Assembly: GCA_003864495.1 (NCBI GenBank)
Contig: ML133493.1
Coordinates: 2,735,820 to 2,799,819, forward strand
DNA from: Nemopilema nomurai
Taxonomy: Eukaryota; Cnidaria; Scyphozoa; Rhizostomeae; Rhizostomatidae
Length of the DNA stretch: 64,000 bases
Direction: 5' to 3'
Made by a program: the position numbers and the translations under genes. Of this stretch, positions 51,801 to 64,000 are shown one piece after another (the stretch's first letter is position 1; each line of letters opens with the position of its first letter). Below the pieces are notes generated by a model, which did not search any database, was not told where the DNA came from, and saw nothing but the letters and a program-made list of their open reading frames with translations.

Positions 51801-54800
51801 GATGAAAAGAAAATAATAAAATTCTTTTGTTAAATCTTCAAAGAAGTGACAATACGATCTTTGAAATCAAACCCAAAACTGTCTTTTATTAATTCCAATT
51901 TTCTTATCGTTTTATTTTATAGTTTTGCTCTCTTCCTCTGTGTATTAAGAATTTGTAGTTAAAAGTCACTTAAGGTGGCAACAACCAGCATCTTGTTTTG
52001 ATTCTCTTACAAGATACCTTTTTGTCTGCAGAGAGGGCGCAGCCTGCATTACATTCTTATCAGACCTCGCTGTTGAGAAAAGAAGGGGGAAAGACCCTTT
52101 CTGATAAAGGGTCTCCTGAATCAAATGATGTCGATGGTCCAACTCTGCTTCACGATTTAATAGAACGTGGAAAGTCCCTCAGAAATAGAATGCTGCTTTC
52201 ATCCCTAGACAGCCCTGATCCAATCCAACGAGATCCCAGGTGAAACTTTATTAAATGTTCTAACGTTTCGTGGAGTTTGTAGAAATGTTTAATGGGTCAC
52301 AATCACAAGTGAACTTAACTAGTTAGAAGTTCATAATAGAAAGCAAGTTCTGTATTTATCTAAAACAAATAATAAAAGCTTTAACACGATATAAAAAGTA
52401 TGTCTACTTACCCTCACATAGGATCACAAAAGTCGGCATTTTTGTATCTTTAGCACGAGTAGTTGGTGAGCAATCCAAGAACAAGGCTCTTCGTTAAATA
52501 TTTTGACTAACTTTCCACATTACCGCTATCTTTAATTGACCCGAGGGAAATGAAATTTGATGTTATTGATCATTTGAAATCAAACAGTTAGACCAACAAT
52601 CATGTTGGTAGTTTTTCCTTCATCAATGAGGTGATTCTGGAACTCGTTCATAAAGCGAAGTGAAAATAATTTCGTAGCTTGAAATAATGTGTTGAAAGCC
52701 TGTTTTGAATAGAGACATTTGAAGAATTAAGCCTAGGCAATCGAACAGCAACAAAATGCAGAGACTTCCATTATTTCCCTAAGTTTAATCAAATGTTGAA
52801 GAATTTATCTAGTAAATAATCTTGGCTTGCATCTTTGCTGTCGTAGAGCACCAACCAGCGATGCCGAGGTTAATCTATTCAAGGACATTTTTCATCAAAT
52901 TGATGAAGATGATTTGGTCGACCCAGGGAATCACCCTAAGGAATATTCAATGGACAAGAAATTGGTAGAGATGGTTACTGGGGAGGAGGAGCAAAACCTG
53001 GGAAGATTGATCCAAAAGCTTGAACGTGATTCAGATGGAAGTTTGAATGAGGGATTTAGTGACAGCGAGGATCCAATACGCGAAGATTCCCTGTTGACGG
53101 ACTTGTTTTATACTGCGAAGCAGGTAAGTATTGGGACTGGCAACAGTGATTCAAGGGGGGTTGGGTGATAGCCTTCTCTAATCAGTAGAGCTGGCTCTGA
53201 GCATTGGTTTATTAGAAAATGAGATTTAACACTTGACGACGATGGTTGAAATATATTTGAAAAATGTCTAGAGTTTACTTTGTTAAAGGTTACAGGGAAT
53301 TGCGTTCGAAGAAGGAAACTCGTGCTTTAAGGATATTTTCGATATGAAAGGATATATATTTTAAGGATATAAGGATATAAAAGATGTAGAGAACAATTAG
53401 TACAGCATTTACTTCTTTGCGAGACCTTGTAGCATAAAACACAAGTTGGTTTGGTTTCACTTTATGTTGCCATTTTTTGCCTCTTTATAAAAATAATATA
53501 AATGTTGATTATTTTCCAGCTTTCATCGGAAGAAAGTTCTGTCATATTAAGCGATGATTCCGATCTAGCCACACTGAAACCGAGGCGAGGCCCGTCCTCT
53601 TTAGAAGACCAGGGAAACCAGGTAAAGTGCATATGACGGCATTTTAAAAGCTTATAAAGAAATTAACTACTGGATTGAAGTCAATCTCTTTTGTGCTAAG
53701 ACGGGAGTGCGATTTTCTTTCTCATTACAAAAGAACGTTTGATGAGTAGGGTAAGATATGGCTTGCTAGATTAATTGAGTTCTTTTTATTCTTACAGAGG
53801 CCGAAAAAGTCAGCAAGGAAGAAGCACCTTGCAAAAATGAAATCGGAGAAGGGAGCTAGGCCTATCGAGGGAAGGCCATCAGCTCCAGGCACCAGCATGA
53901 ATGACGATGACAACAATAGCACAACTTACCTCAACCCCGACTCAATTGCCAGCCATGATGGTATGCAGAATGCTCTGTTTTGAACTATGATGGCTCTATT
54001 GCCAGCCATGGTGGTATGCAGAATGCTCTGTTTTTAACTTTGCTCAATTATAAAGCGTCTAATTGATAGTATGGTACTTTCAACCAGATTGAGATTTGAA
54101 TTCGGAACACAGTACGAAGTAGTTAAATTGTTAAACCAGAGGTTAGCACAAGTTCAGTGTCTACGTTTTAAGGAAATCACGTGCAGTGAATCATCTTTTA
54201 TGGATGTCATTCCACCATAATTCTCTGACCCCATGAGAAGGCTTTGAATAACTGGTCACTAATCGAGATACGGATGTGTAAATCCAGATTCTTGTGAAAA
54301 AATCAGAAGTTGGATCGGATCCCTTGGTTGAAAGCACCTCTCTTTTGCCTAGTTGCATAGGTTATTTTGTAAGAATAGCCACTGAAAAAATTATTTATAC
54401 TTATAATGAAATATCCATCCCAATATTTTTCTCGGTTATTCGTGGCAAATTATTACCATTTTCAGAAACAACCAATTCACCTGTTGATGGTAAAGATGAG
54501 CCAGAGAATGCTTTTGTGAAGACTATCGAAAAATTGATTCCAGAAGGAATGGACTTGGACGCAATCACAGTTCTAGCACGTGCTCGTTTTGCACGAGTTA
54601 TTGTGCATAAGCTTGATGTGAAAGACGATGACGTCAAAGTCGATAACAGGTAACGAGAAACTAGTACTGATCGTAGCTGATATCGCGATCTTGTTAACTT
54701 GAATGCTTCGTTAGAACACAGCTCAACAACCCTAATCGTATACGTGACACCAGATGAAATACCTTGGCTGCAGGCTCAACTAGACAGTAAAGTTATTTTA

Positions 54801-57800
54801 GATATTGTCATTAAATGTTCTCGGTCCCGTATCATTCATTGTCTCTTGATCTTACTTTGCCCTTTTCTTCTAAGAATTTCAGGCTAAAATTATGTGCCAA
54901 AGTAAATTGGAAACCAGACATCAAGCAATCTTGTTTGTTTTTTCAGCACATTTTTCATCGAGTATGAATTCCCTTTGAACTCACGAGAGTCATCTGCAAA
55001 CTATCCAGCTTACAACGAAGTTATCAGATGTGCGTCGAGCAAACTAGCTGAAAAGAGTGAGTCAGTTGTACCGTCCTTCTCAATCTACTTCGAATGTATC
55101 GCATATTGAAGATAGTATAGTTATTAGATAGTTAACAGTCTTTGATGGCTGGCTGTTATCATCAAATAGAGTTTTAGTTATTTAGCTTTTGATATCATGT
55201 TTATCTGCAATGCAGTCTGCCTACGTGGTCTTTGCAGTCTGTTGTCACGATTTTGTACTTGAATTCTAACCATTAGCAACATCTTTGCCAACTCGTTTCT
55301 AGGCATAATCTTCAATCATCGGTCTGTGTTTCCGGTGCACTTTGATGGAGCGACTCTTTCGAAGTGGTGGGACAAGAACATTACCTTCAAGGTGTTTTCG
55401 CGATTGCACTCGTCCCAACAGCATGTGCTCATTGGCGAACAATCAGTTGCTTTGCGGCAGATCTTGCTTGTTGATGATTTTGCCTACCATGCAAACATCG
55501 AGATTGTCGGAGAGACGAGAAAAGCAGAGAAGATAGACAAACATGAGCGGATAGATAATTTATTCGGAGAATTAGAGGTACAAAGTTTTTCTCTTTATTT
55601 AAAAGTATAATCTTGTTTTTATTTGCGAATCAACTCATGTGATAAACAATAAGATTATCTTTGTATTTATTTCTTTACTCCATCCAATTTTGAAGTTTGA
55701 TGTTGTTTTGGATTTAATATTTAGCTCCTGAGGTTTTGTTGGCAGTGCATTTCTCTCCTTCCTGTTTGGACTTTCTAAGTTTACAACTGTACATGCCCTT
55801 AATACCCCCTTTCATTTTGTTCCGTATTCTGATGTTATATAACCTAAGAGTTGTTTTAAGCCCCACTTCAAGTTGAGCAGTTAATTCAATTTTCTCTCAG
55901 TGCTAATGGGAGCAAAATAGGACTTTTATTGCAGTAAGAAAGCTTTTCATATTTACCGGAAAAGGATATTGTAGATTTATAACTAACCTTGTATTACAAA
56001 CCCTTCTAAACAAAATGTATTTATAACTCATTTTAACTACGCAGTTGATGTAATGTTTAAGAAAAGAAGGAGAATAAACACTTATGATTACTGATGCACC
56101 TGCATCAGAATACAAATTTGAAAGTTGACGTCTTTTATTTCCAAGGTTTCTATAGAGCTTGGATCCGATAAAGAAGAGATTAAGCATCGTAAAACCAAGC
56201 TAGGAAGCCAGGCTGATAGACATCAGGGTGTCAAGTTTCCTAGTATTCCAGCCAAAGCGGTCCAAAGCGAAGTTCCACTGATCAGAGATGCGAATGTTGT
56301 AAAACCGATTCAAGGCATTGCTACTCAGCAACAGATTCATTCGTCAGAAGCGATCAAAAAGCACTTGCCAAATGAGAGCGTTGCTCTGTACAGCCTTCTG
56401 TTTATCCCAGGAGGTAGGATTGCTGCTGGTGATTTACGTGGTGGACTCGCAAAGACGGTCAATGCGTATTTGGTATGCAGAATGCTGTGGGAGGCAACTG
56501 CAGTTAAAAGCAGAGTCTGTTGGAGCACCGCTGATCCAGAATTCCAGTTTATTCAGGTATGTTCAAACCAATTTTATTTATCTTTAAGACATTTAGAGTT
56601 TTTGAGGCAGACTAGAGTTGTTGTGTTGTATGAAATTGCAAGCTTTAATCTATTTTGTTTGTTTACTTATTTGATTTTTAGACTACTCCGCTAATGCTAA
56701 GTGCTCAGTTACTTGATCGAGCTGAGAAGAATTTCATGGTCGTTGAAGTTTGGAACAAGTCGATGACCGCCGATGATGATGAGGTTTGTGAGCTTACCGA
56801 ACTCAAAGAATTAATTTTCATCTACGACTCAAATAGAAAACATCAAATCTGATGGAAAAAGTAGATTGAGATGCAAGTAGTAGTGCAGACCAAGTCTAGT
56901 TAGTATGCTGTGTCAATTTAGAGTTTTGCTGTTCAAGAGTCATATTGGAAGTTGCTGCTGTTCGTTTTAATTCCATAAGATCAGCTCTGTCATTTATAGT
57001 ATCTACCAGAGTTTTATACCTTGCTCGTCACAAGAACATTATACATCGCTTTGCTTTGCTTTAACATTACTTTTAGATGGTTAAGAATGAATTTTCTTTC
57101 TAAATGAACTGTTACCTTACTGTTACCCTCATACTGCGTTTTTCTTACTTTGATATTTTTTGTCCTTACACAGGCTTAAGTTCTGTACTTGGGTTGCTTT
57201 TTTGAGCATCTTGTTTGAATTTTATAAGGTATCACAAAGAATAACTGTTTGTGCAACAATGCCCATTCATGACCTTAAATTGCATAATCTTATTCCCTGG
57301 CCTAATTATTGCAGCATCTTATTCCCTTTTAGGTGATTGGCATCGTGAAATTACCCCTTAATCCATTCTATTTATCCTACAAAGATCGGGGAATAGTCAA
57401 GACTCTTCTCAAATCACAGGTACTTTTGAGTATGTTATGCTATGTCTAAAGCCGCTTGACCCTCTACATATTGAGCACTTGGCAAAAAGAAGGCACTAGG
57501 GTTAGTGCACTAAAAACCACTTGAGTTCAGTTCCTATAAAATTAGAATGATTCATCAACATGCTGGTAGAATGTTTTCTCAAGCCTGTCTGAGAATTATG
57601 TTGGGAGCAGTGTCACACCTGACTTCTATCGTTTCTTACGTTTTTTGTTTGTTTTATTACGTAGGATAGCTTTTTATTCATATCGTCGTTAGATAACTTG
57701 CAATATGTTTAGGATAAGTGTCGCTCGTCAATCTGCTAATTGGAAAGCGAGAGACATTTCACTGAGAGAAAAGAAAGTTTTTCCAGTTGCCAGATTTAGA

Positions 57801-60800
57801 TAGACTCACTCTGACTTAGGTCAACCAGACTTACTGCATATCGTTTGGACGTGTTTTGCCTTACTGTTGTTCATTTATGTTTTCTTGGCTTTAGTTTCCT
57901 GTGATAGCAACTGATGGATTAGTCCAAATAAAGAATCTGTTCTTTGGGGCGGTCTGCGGACATCTGCAAGTTCTGTTGGCATTGGGTACACAGGATCAGG
58001 TACTGCAGCAGTTCCTCTAGTTTTATTAGACCGTGCCAGTATGACGGAAATGGGACAGTGGATATTGCCTTCTTCACTCGGCTGGCCAAAAGTTTCAGAT
58101 TATTGCTCGATTTGTAGAAACATGTCTGTTGATAACTGATAACTTCCTTAAGAAGACTGACGTATCTTCTAAAGTTAGTGTGTTTTATTACTGGATCAAA
58201 GGGCAGATTCTGTTATGTTGCGGTAAGAAAAGCAACATCTTTTTGCAGGTAACGAACTTGCTGAAGCTTAAGAAAGGATCTCTTGCGAACTCCATAGATG
58301 CGCAAAACATGCTAAGGTAAGTTTGCGATCGATGCTGCTACGTTGTATCTATTCTTTCTCATTCTAAGCACATCCAGAAAGGCTGGTTTTGTTTATGTTG
58401 CCATCTCCCGTTGTGAATATTTTACTTCCTATTCCCAAGACCAATGACTTTCTGTTGGCAATATTCTTAATATTTTCTTTTGATATTTGAAAGTTACAAG
58501 ATTCTCTTCGTTGGTTTACACTAGCTGCTCGCTTGTTAAGTCTAGTTCAGTCATGGTTTTATACTTTAGGTTATTTTTGATTATTGGAAGGTGCATTTCT
58601 GAGTTCTAAAGGCTTTTTTAAACTGGTCCTGCTTCCGTTTCAAACGTCTCCATCATTCCCTTTGATGCGACTCGTTTTCGTAATGAAGCTATTGATTAAA
58701 CAATGCGAGTCTCCTCTCATCCACTGCTCTTTTCTCTTGCTAGACCTGTCCGGGATCACGACAGAGAGGCTGAGTCGAAGGTCAGGTCAGGGGTCATAGC
58801 AGAGGTCGAATGGCCTACCAAAGAGCAGAGGAACAGTGGTGAGTCCATCTATTAAGTATCTTCTTTGTGGATTCATTTACACGTACAGATGTGCAACTTG
58901 TCACACAAGGGAATCCCCTGTTTGCATCTGTAAATTCTTTTGCGAGGGATTTCAATGTATCTTAATTTGACTTTGAAGTATGAGAACTTGTTTAATTTTT
59001 ATCGCAGACTAACATGCTTTTTATGTAGCTACATAAATAACAGTGGTCGAACTCTTAAACTGCTCAAGTTTCGTATCATCATTTTTACATTCAGCTCCAT
59101 CGCTTTTGTTAGACGTCATATTATCTCTAATGACTTAAAGCTACTGATCGATCTTGATGATACCATGGTAAAAGGATTTCGGCCTGCTAAATATAGCGAG
59201 GTTACGGAAGTTTTAACGTAATACCATCAAAAGGTTTGTGATTTTTTTTTTCTTGCAAATTGCAGTTGATCATCTTTTTGTGGTATCTATCGAAAATGCC
59301 AAAAATATTGAGCTCTCAAAAGGAGATGGAAATGCTGACTGTTTTGTGCAGTACCAGTTCCCGGAGCAGAAGAACTCACACAAAGGTGATTTTGCTTGTT
59401 TTTCTGAGGTGATATCGAATATTATTGGCAAGGTATTTGCATTATGTATTGTCATTTAATAGGTAAGGGTTTCTACCAAAGTAAGTAAAGTTTTTGTCAG
59501 GTAATCTATTTAAACATAAGATTGATGTCCAAAGTAAATGCCTAGCAAAAATTTTTATTTTTTTCTTATGTTTATTGTTTGAATTTTTCATCAATGCGCC
59601 GAGGAAGTAGTTTTTAAGCAATCAACTGAAGATAATTTTTAGAACTAAAGTCGGCATGACCATCAGAGTTTTAGAAACAAAGTATGCAATGGTTATTCGG
59701 TGGTAACTAGTGCTGCGTATTCTTAAAGTCTGTGATGACTTTTGTCGCTAGAACATTTTCGTGGTGTAAAATGGCAGATGATTATTGTAAAGAGATTGTT
59801 CTTATTCAACTCTATTTTTGCCTAAAGTGATGTTCTTATTCAACCCTACTTAAAGTCAACACTGATCTGATTTGAATTACAGCCGGCGGCCTCATCTGGC
59901 ACAAGACACAGACTTCGTTGCTAGTAGAGAACCCCGTGTTTGGTTTCTCTAAAAAGCATTTTATCACTCTGCCTCTTGACACTCCAGTACAGAGCTTTAT
60001 ATTGAAGTCATTTGAGCATCACACTTCGCTAAAGGCAATGGGGATTCCAATAGAGGTCTGGCAAAGGTCATACTATCCCAATATTAGAGACTGTCTTCTG
60101 TACAAAGTGAGTGTGGTTCCTTTTCCTTTCCTCCCCTTGAATATAATGCAATTCTAGAAGTTTTGTCGTTTTGCAGTGAGCTATCAGCTCATAGTAATCT
60201 GAGTATCGATCAGTTCTTTGAGGTGGTGAACGTGTAAAGACATCACTTCTATTATTTAGACCTGACATCTTTTCGAAGGCATTCGACCAAGAACTGAGAT
60301 TTGAACAGCCGGTCAGCTTCATATGTAAACAGTAACTCTTACAGCCTTATACTGTAGTCAGATTCGAATGAAGGTCGATTAAGGTTTTGCCATTAAAGGT
60401 GTAATCATTGTATTTTGTCGTATTCTTACTTTGATGTCATAACAAAGACGCTAATTCAGGGCTCAAATTCAAGACCAAGAAATCTTCTTCGTTTGGTATA
60501 TGTTCTCAATCAAACCTTTGTTCTTTTTAATTACAGCATCTTTCATTGTTATTCTTAATGCCATCAAGTATTAATTCGTAATCTCATGCTACTCCTTTAT
60601 GTACAGACATCCATACCAATGGCAAAGGTCCACGCGATGATAACAATGAGAAAGCAGAAAGATATGTCTGCCCAGTCGTTCCAACTGCAACTTTCGCCTG
60701 TCAGCGTGCCGGATACCGGGGAATTTTCCCATTCAAAAGCCACATTGAATGTGGGCATCAGCTACCAACTAAGCTCCCACCAGAAGATCGACTTGGTTGA

Positions 60801-63800
60801 GTCAAAGAGCCCTTGCGTTTGTATTTCTGTCAGCGTTCTAAGGGCGTGTGGACTTAAGGTATACCTCTCATTTGTTCATCGTACTTGACTTCTAATGTAT
60901 CTAGAGCAATCGTCTGTGTTTTCTTTTAGCCATAAAGCTGATTTGTACCTCATTTTTATGCTTTGCAATCAGTTTGCATTTAACAACTAAATAACTCAGT
61001 AATATTTCACCATTCTAAATAATAACGATACATTCATAAAGCATGTCATAAGGGCCAACGTTTATTGTTATTCATCAAACTTCTTTAACAATTTGACTGT
61101 CTTAGAAGACGGTACAGCAACGATACTCTCTCTTTTAGTCAGCACTGCTGTCTCCAAGCAGCCGAGAGGTCCGTTCGCAAAGCCTGCCACCATCTGGGTT
61201 GAACACGTTCGTCAAGACGTGGTTGTCGTTTCTTGGGGTCGATTCCTGCCGCGTCTCACCAGCAATCGCACGCTCGTTCGCGCCTACATTCTCTTTTCAC
61301 GTCGACTTCCCAGTCAATGTCGCCCAAGAAAGCATCGATGAAGACGACCATGAAGAAAATTCCACTTTGGCCTATCATTTGGAAAGCGGATTCCTGGAAG
61401 TTGAACTTTAGTGAGTGCTGTATTCTTGGAACTGACAGTTGGGCTCCACGCCCTCTCCATTACAATAAAGCAATTAACAACCATTTACTGAATAAATGAA
61501 GAAACAATTACGATCGAAATGTCCAACAATGTAATCTTTTTAACTTACCTATTTGCTTGTTTGTAGCCACAAGCCTTTGAAAAGTGGGTTCATGTCTGAA
61601 AGGAACGATTACTATGACGAAGAATCTTCTGCATTGCTAATTGGCCGTTGCAGCGTACCCCTACTGGCACTGCTGGGCCATAACACAGGTAAGGACTGCT
61701 TTGTCTTCCACTTGATCCCCTTTTGTTTCCGGTTAGGTTGGCAGTTGGCATGGTTGACATACAAGGACAGCTTTGGCAATATTCAGCACGCTTGCTTTGA
61801 AACCTTGGTTTTGTCAAAGGCCATTATATTAGATATTGCGATTCTTTGACATGACATGTCCATAAGTAGCTTTTGTTTCAGATGGATCACGATTTGTTGC
61901 TCTAATCCTCTTGATTAATTGTTTATCATGCATTGTTTGTATTAGCAACATGTCATGGAATATGCAAGCGTTTGTATGAAGGCTTTACCATCAAATTCTC
62001 AATACCACTTTTTAATTCTTGTTAGAATTATTTTGTATGGTTTTTGAGGTCTTACTCGATTGTTTAGGAGTCAAGGGCTGGCATCCTATTACTGTGCCAC
62101 GAGAACGCCATATAAGGCGTAAATCAAAACAAAGAACTGATGCGGACGAACTGCAGAAATTAGCAGGAGGCCTCGAACTGGCAGTTAAGTTTGGAAAAGA
62201 GACCGACCGAGAACTCGTTATAAACACAGCAAGGGGAGTTGGATGGAGTCCTTTAGAATCAATCGAAACGCACGAAGAGAGTTTTCAAGACTTTGACCAA
62301 CAGCATGCCGTGGGCCTGAATGCTTTACTATCAATTGACAAGTTCTGGGTTCCCGATGACGTAATAGAGAAGGCAGCTGGTGGTGCCTGGAATGATCTTA
62401 GAATCTACTGCCGTTACAAGTTCTATGACTATGGTACCTGCTTACTTAACATTTTCTTTCCACGTTTCGAATTCTGAACTCTTTGACTGATTGCGTTAAA
62501 GCAGTGATCTGTCAGCACTGACTATAGCTTCAATTATCTTTATTTTTTAATACTTTGTAAGGTTTGTGTTGATTTCTGCCTATCTCCATTTATATAGTCC
62601 CTGCTAGCTTCCATTGCGCTGAATGTGGTTTGAGCCTAGGTTTTTTTGCATTTTTAACTTTATTGTTGAAGTTTCGTTCTCATTTCTCAATCAGCTGCTG
62701 TCGTATCAAGATCGGTAGCATTGGAAGAAATGGCCTCATCAGATCTCTTGACTGCTGACCTGATCCACAAGAAGAGTTTCCTGATTTCTGCATCATCAGC
62801 CTTGTCTTGGTAGGCACTTTTGACGTCACCATACGACTTGTTAGAGCATCGCAATAGTCCCAAGTTATGACACTACATTGACTGGCATCGAAAGTAAACC
62901 GTCATTCGCCTCAGTTTACTTCCCCAACGCTTTCCATGAATTGATAAATGTCTATTGATTACTGTTTTAGGTATTTACGAGAAGAGTCGTTTGAATGTCA
63001 AATTTGGCTGAAGGTGCTAAACGAGAAAGCGAATGCTTCAACAAAAAAGTCACGAGATAGGCTGCTTGGCTCAGCCCATATAGACGTCAGTGGCATTGCC
63101 AAAAGTCCATCATTGAAGGGATCTGTCAGGTATGATTTGACCATCACTTCCAAAGGTAACGTGAACTGCTCGTACTGTGTCTGATGAGAGTAATCAAGCG
63201 TCTTTGGACACAGTGCTTCAAGTTAAGTATGCAAAATGACGAACCCCCGTCTTATTCCGCACGACACCTAACAATCAACAGTACTTGAGCTGTGATGAGA
63301 CCAATTTTGCATTTCGATTGGTTGGCACTCAACATGTCTAGCTCTTAAAGGCGACTGGATTCCCATCCTTGTTACTGATGTGGATAAAAATAAGGTCTTT
63401 TGACTTGATAAAAATCAAAAGTCATCAAGCTCGATAAGTTATGACGTCACCCGGTGACCTAGGCAATGTAATCAAGTGAGTGCGCCTACGTCATTACTAT
63501 CATCAATCTGATAATTTACTTAATGCGGCCCTCAGTAGTTTCATATTTAAACATTTCTCCTTGTTGTAAACCAGCAGCTTGAAGCCGATTGCTGCTGTAA
63601 ATCTTTCTGCCGTATGTGTTTTACTACAAAAGTATTGTTTTCTTCCAGTGGGCTGTATCCTATTTACAAATCTGGAGCTGATTATCTCGGGAGATCCTGT
63701 GTCAGGGCTTCTTTGCGAATCATTGATGACAGAGAAGTGCAAAGGGAAGATGCGTTGACCAGCGATGAATCGCTCAATACAGGCTATCCACGCGAGAACG

Positions 63801-64000
63801 AGTCTGGCCTCTCTCATAGCGATGACGTAGGCCAAGTCGACGAGCCAAAGAAAGGCGCCAAAATGAAGCCCGAGCGACGCATACGTCAAAGCGAGGCCGA
63901 TGAGCTGGGACTGGAAAGCAACGAAAAGGAGGAAGAAAAGACAGGGGTGGAATGTCGCATTATCATCGAAGAGGCCCTGCACTTGCCGTGCGAAGAAAAT
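48856..64000 (+). CDS. C2CD3: C2CD3 centriolar C2-domain protein, 5' 29 exons (3' end off the window)
   Basis: C2CD3 sits at the distal end of centrioles and is needed for distal appendages and cilium assembly. Exons: 48856-48870, 49531-49721, 49875-49972, 50305-50407, 50661-50749, 50885-51048, 51608-51746, 52032-52239, 52847-53123, 53520-53621, 53798-53960, 54466-54649, 54947-55056, 55303-55577, 56146-56556, 56682-56783, 57333-57419, 57895-57999, 58249-58316, 58744-58838, 59266-59385, 59883-60106, 60607-60858, 61139-61410, 61567-61688, 62068-62433, 62695-62809, 62971-63129, 63649 to the edge. All phases agree and 1656 residues are visible; human C2CD3 has about 2350. Landmarks are SLPPFVEGQLRCFLYV, GPKQFSSYLKD, LIERGKSLRNRML, the C2 segments FIEYEFPLN...VFPVHFDG...KWWDKNITF, IVKLPLNPFYLSYKD, and DCFVQYQFPEQ...EVWQRSYYPNIRD. 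Exon 1 codes for five residues only and is the least certain exon. Confidence 0.93.
50804..50847 (+). repeat. Short direct repeat in a C2CD3 intron
   Basis: A segment of about 17-20 bp built around TTCTTTGAAAAG is duplicated head to tail shortly before exon 6. Local slippage product without apparent function. Confidence 0.7.
53945..54050 (+). repeat. 53-bp tandem duplication across a C2CD3 5' splice site
   Basis: About 37 bp including the end of exon 11, its G|GTATGC donor and the first intron bases (from 53945) reappear from 53998, 53 bp later, with one main substitution. The second copy keeps an intact GGTATGC, giving a decoy donor in the intron. Confidence 0.85.

Noticed and set aside
63503..63982. 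159-codon minus-strand frame at the right edge
   Set aside because: It is the antisense of C2CD3 exon 29, which has phase and family support on the plus strand.

Overview
The window is nuclear DNA of an invertebrate animal. It is AT-rich, coding sequence is broken into many short exons with GT/AG splice sites, and the recognisable proteins are metazoan (dystroglycan, the DAZ/Boule germline RNA-binding family, EF-hand phosphatase PPEF, centriolar C2CD3, a death-fold/NHL protein). An anthozoan-type cnidarian is my best guess, but nothing here proves the lineage. Gene models were built by eye from reading frames, splice sites and intron-phase bookkeeping.

Left part, minus strand (1-15.7 kb). 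A dystroglycan gene enters from the left edge: signal peptide, cadherin-like domain, S6-like domain with two cysteines, a tetra-arginine furin-type site, then a very long Ser/Thr-rich mucin that contains a recent 63-residue tandem duplication. It runs off the window before its membrane anchor. Next is a compact Boule/DAZ-like RRM gene (7.2-10.1 kb) with a TATA box and a poly(A) signal. Third is a two-exon gene (13.3-15.7 kb) for a 125-residue secreted protein with two copies of a mirror-symmetric six-cysteine module that I do not recognise.

Middle (15.7-27 kb). This is mostly non-coding and repeat-bearing. A set of exon-like segments on the plus strand (18.0-24.5 kb), three of them phase-compatible, may belong to an unidentified ectodomain gene.

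Right part, plus strand (27-64 kb). A complete 16-exon PPEF phosphatase (638 residues, predicted N-myristoylated, IQ motif, full PPP metal site, three EF-hands) is followed by a four-exon gene encoding a death-effector-like domain, a long coiled coil and a six-bladed NHL propeller (652 residues). Last comes 29 exons of C2CD3, a centriole distal-end/ciliogenesis scaffold, cut by the right edge. PPEF and C2CD3 are both linked in other animals to ciliated or sensory cells, but no joint regulation is visible.

Repeats include a MITE-like element in a PPEF intron, a palindrome-bounded element at 17.1 kb, two copies of one dispersed family (11.7 and 43.3 kb), several short tandem arrays and a duplication that copies a 5' splice site in C2CD3.
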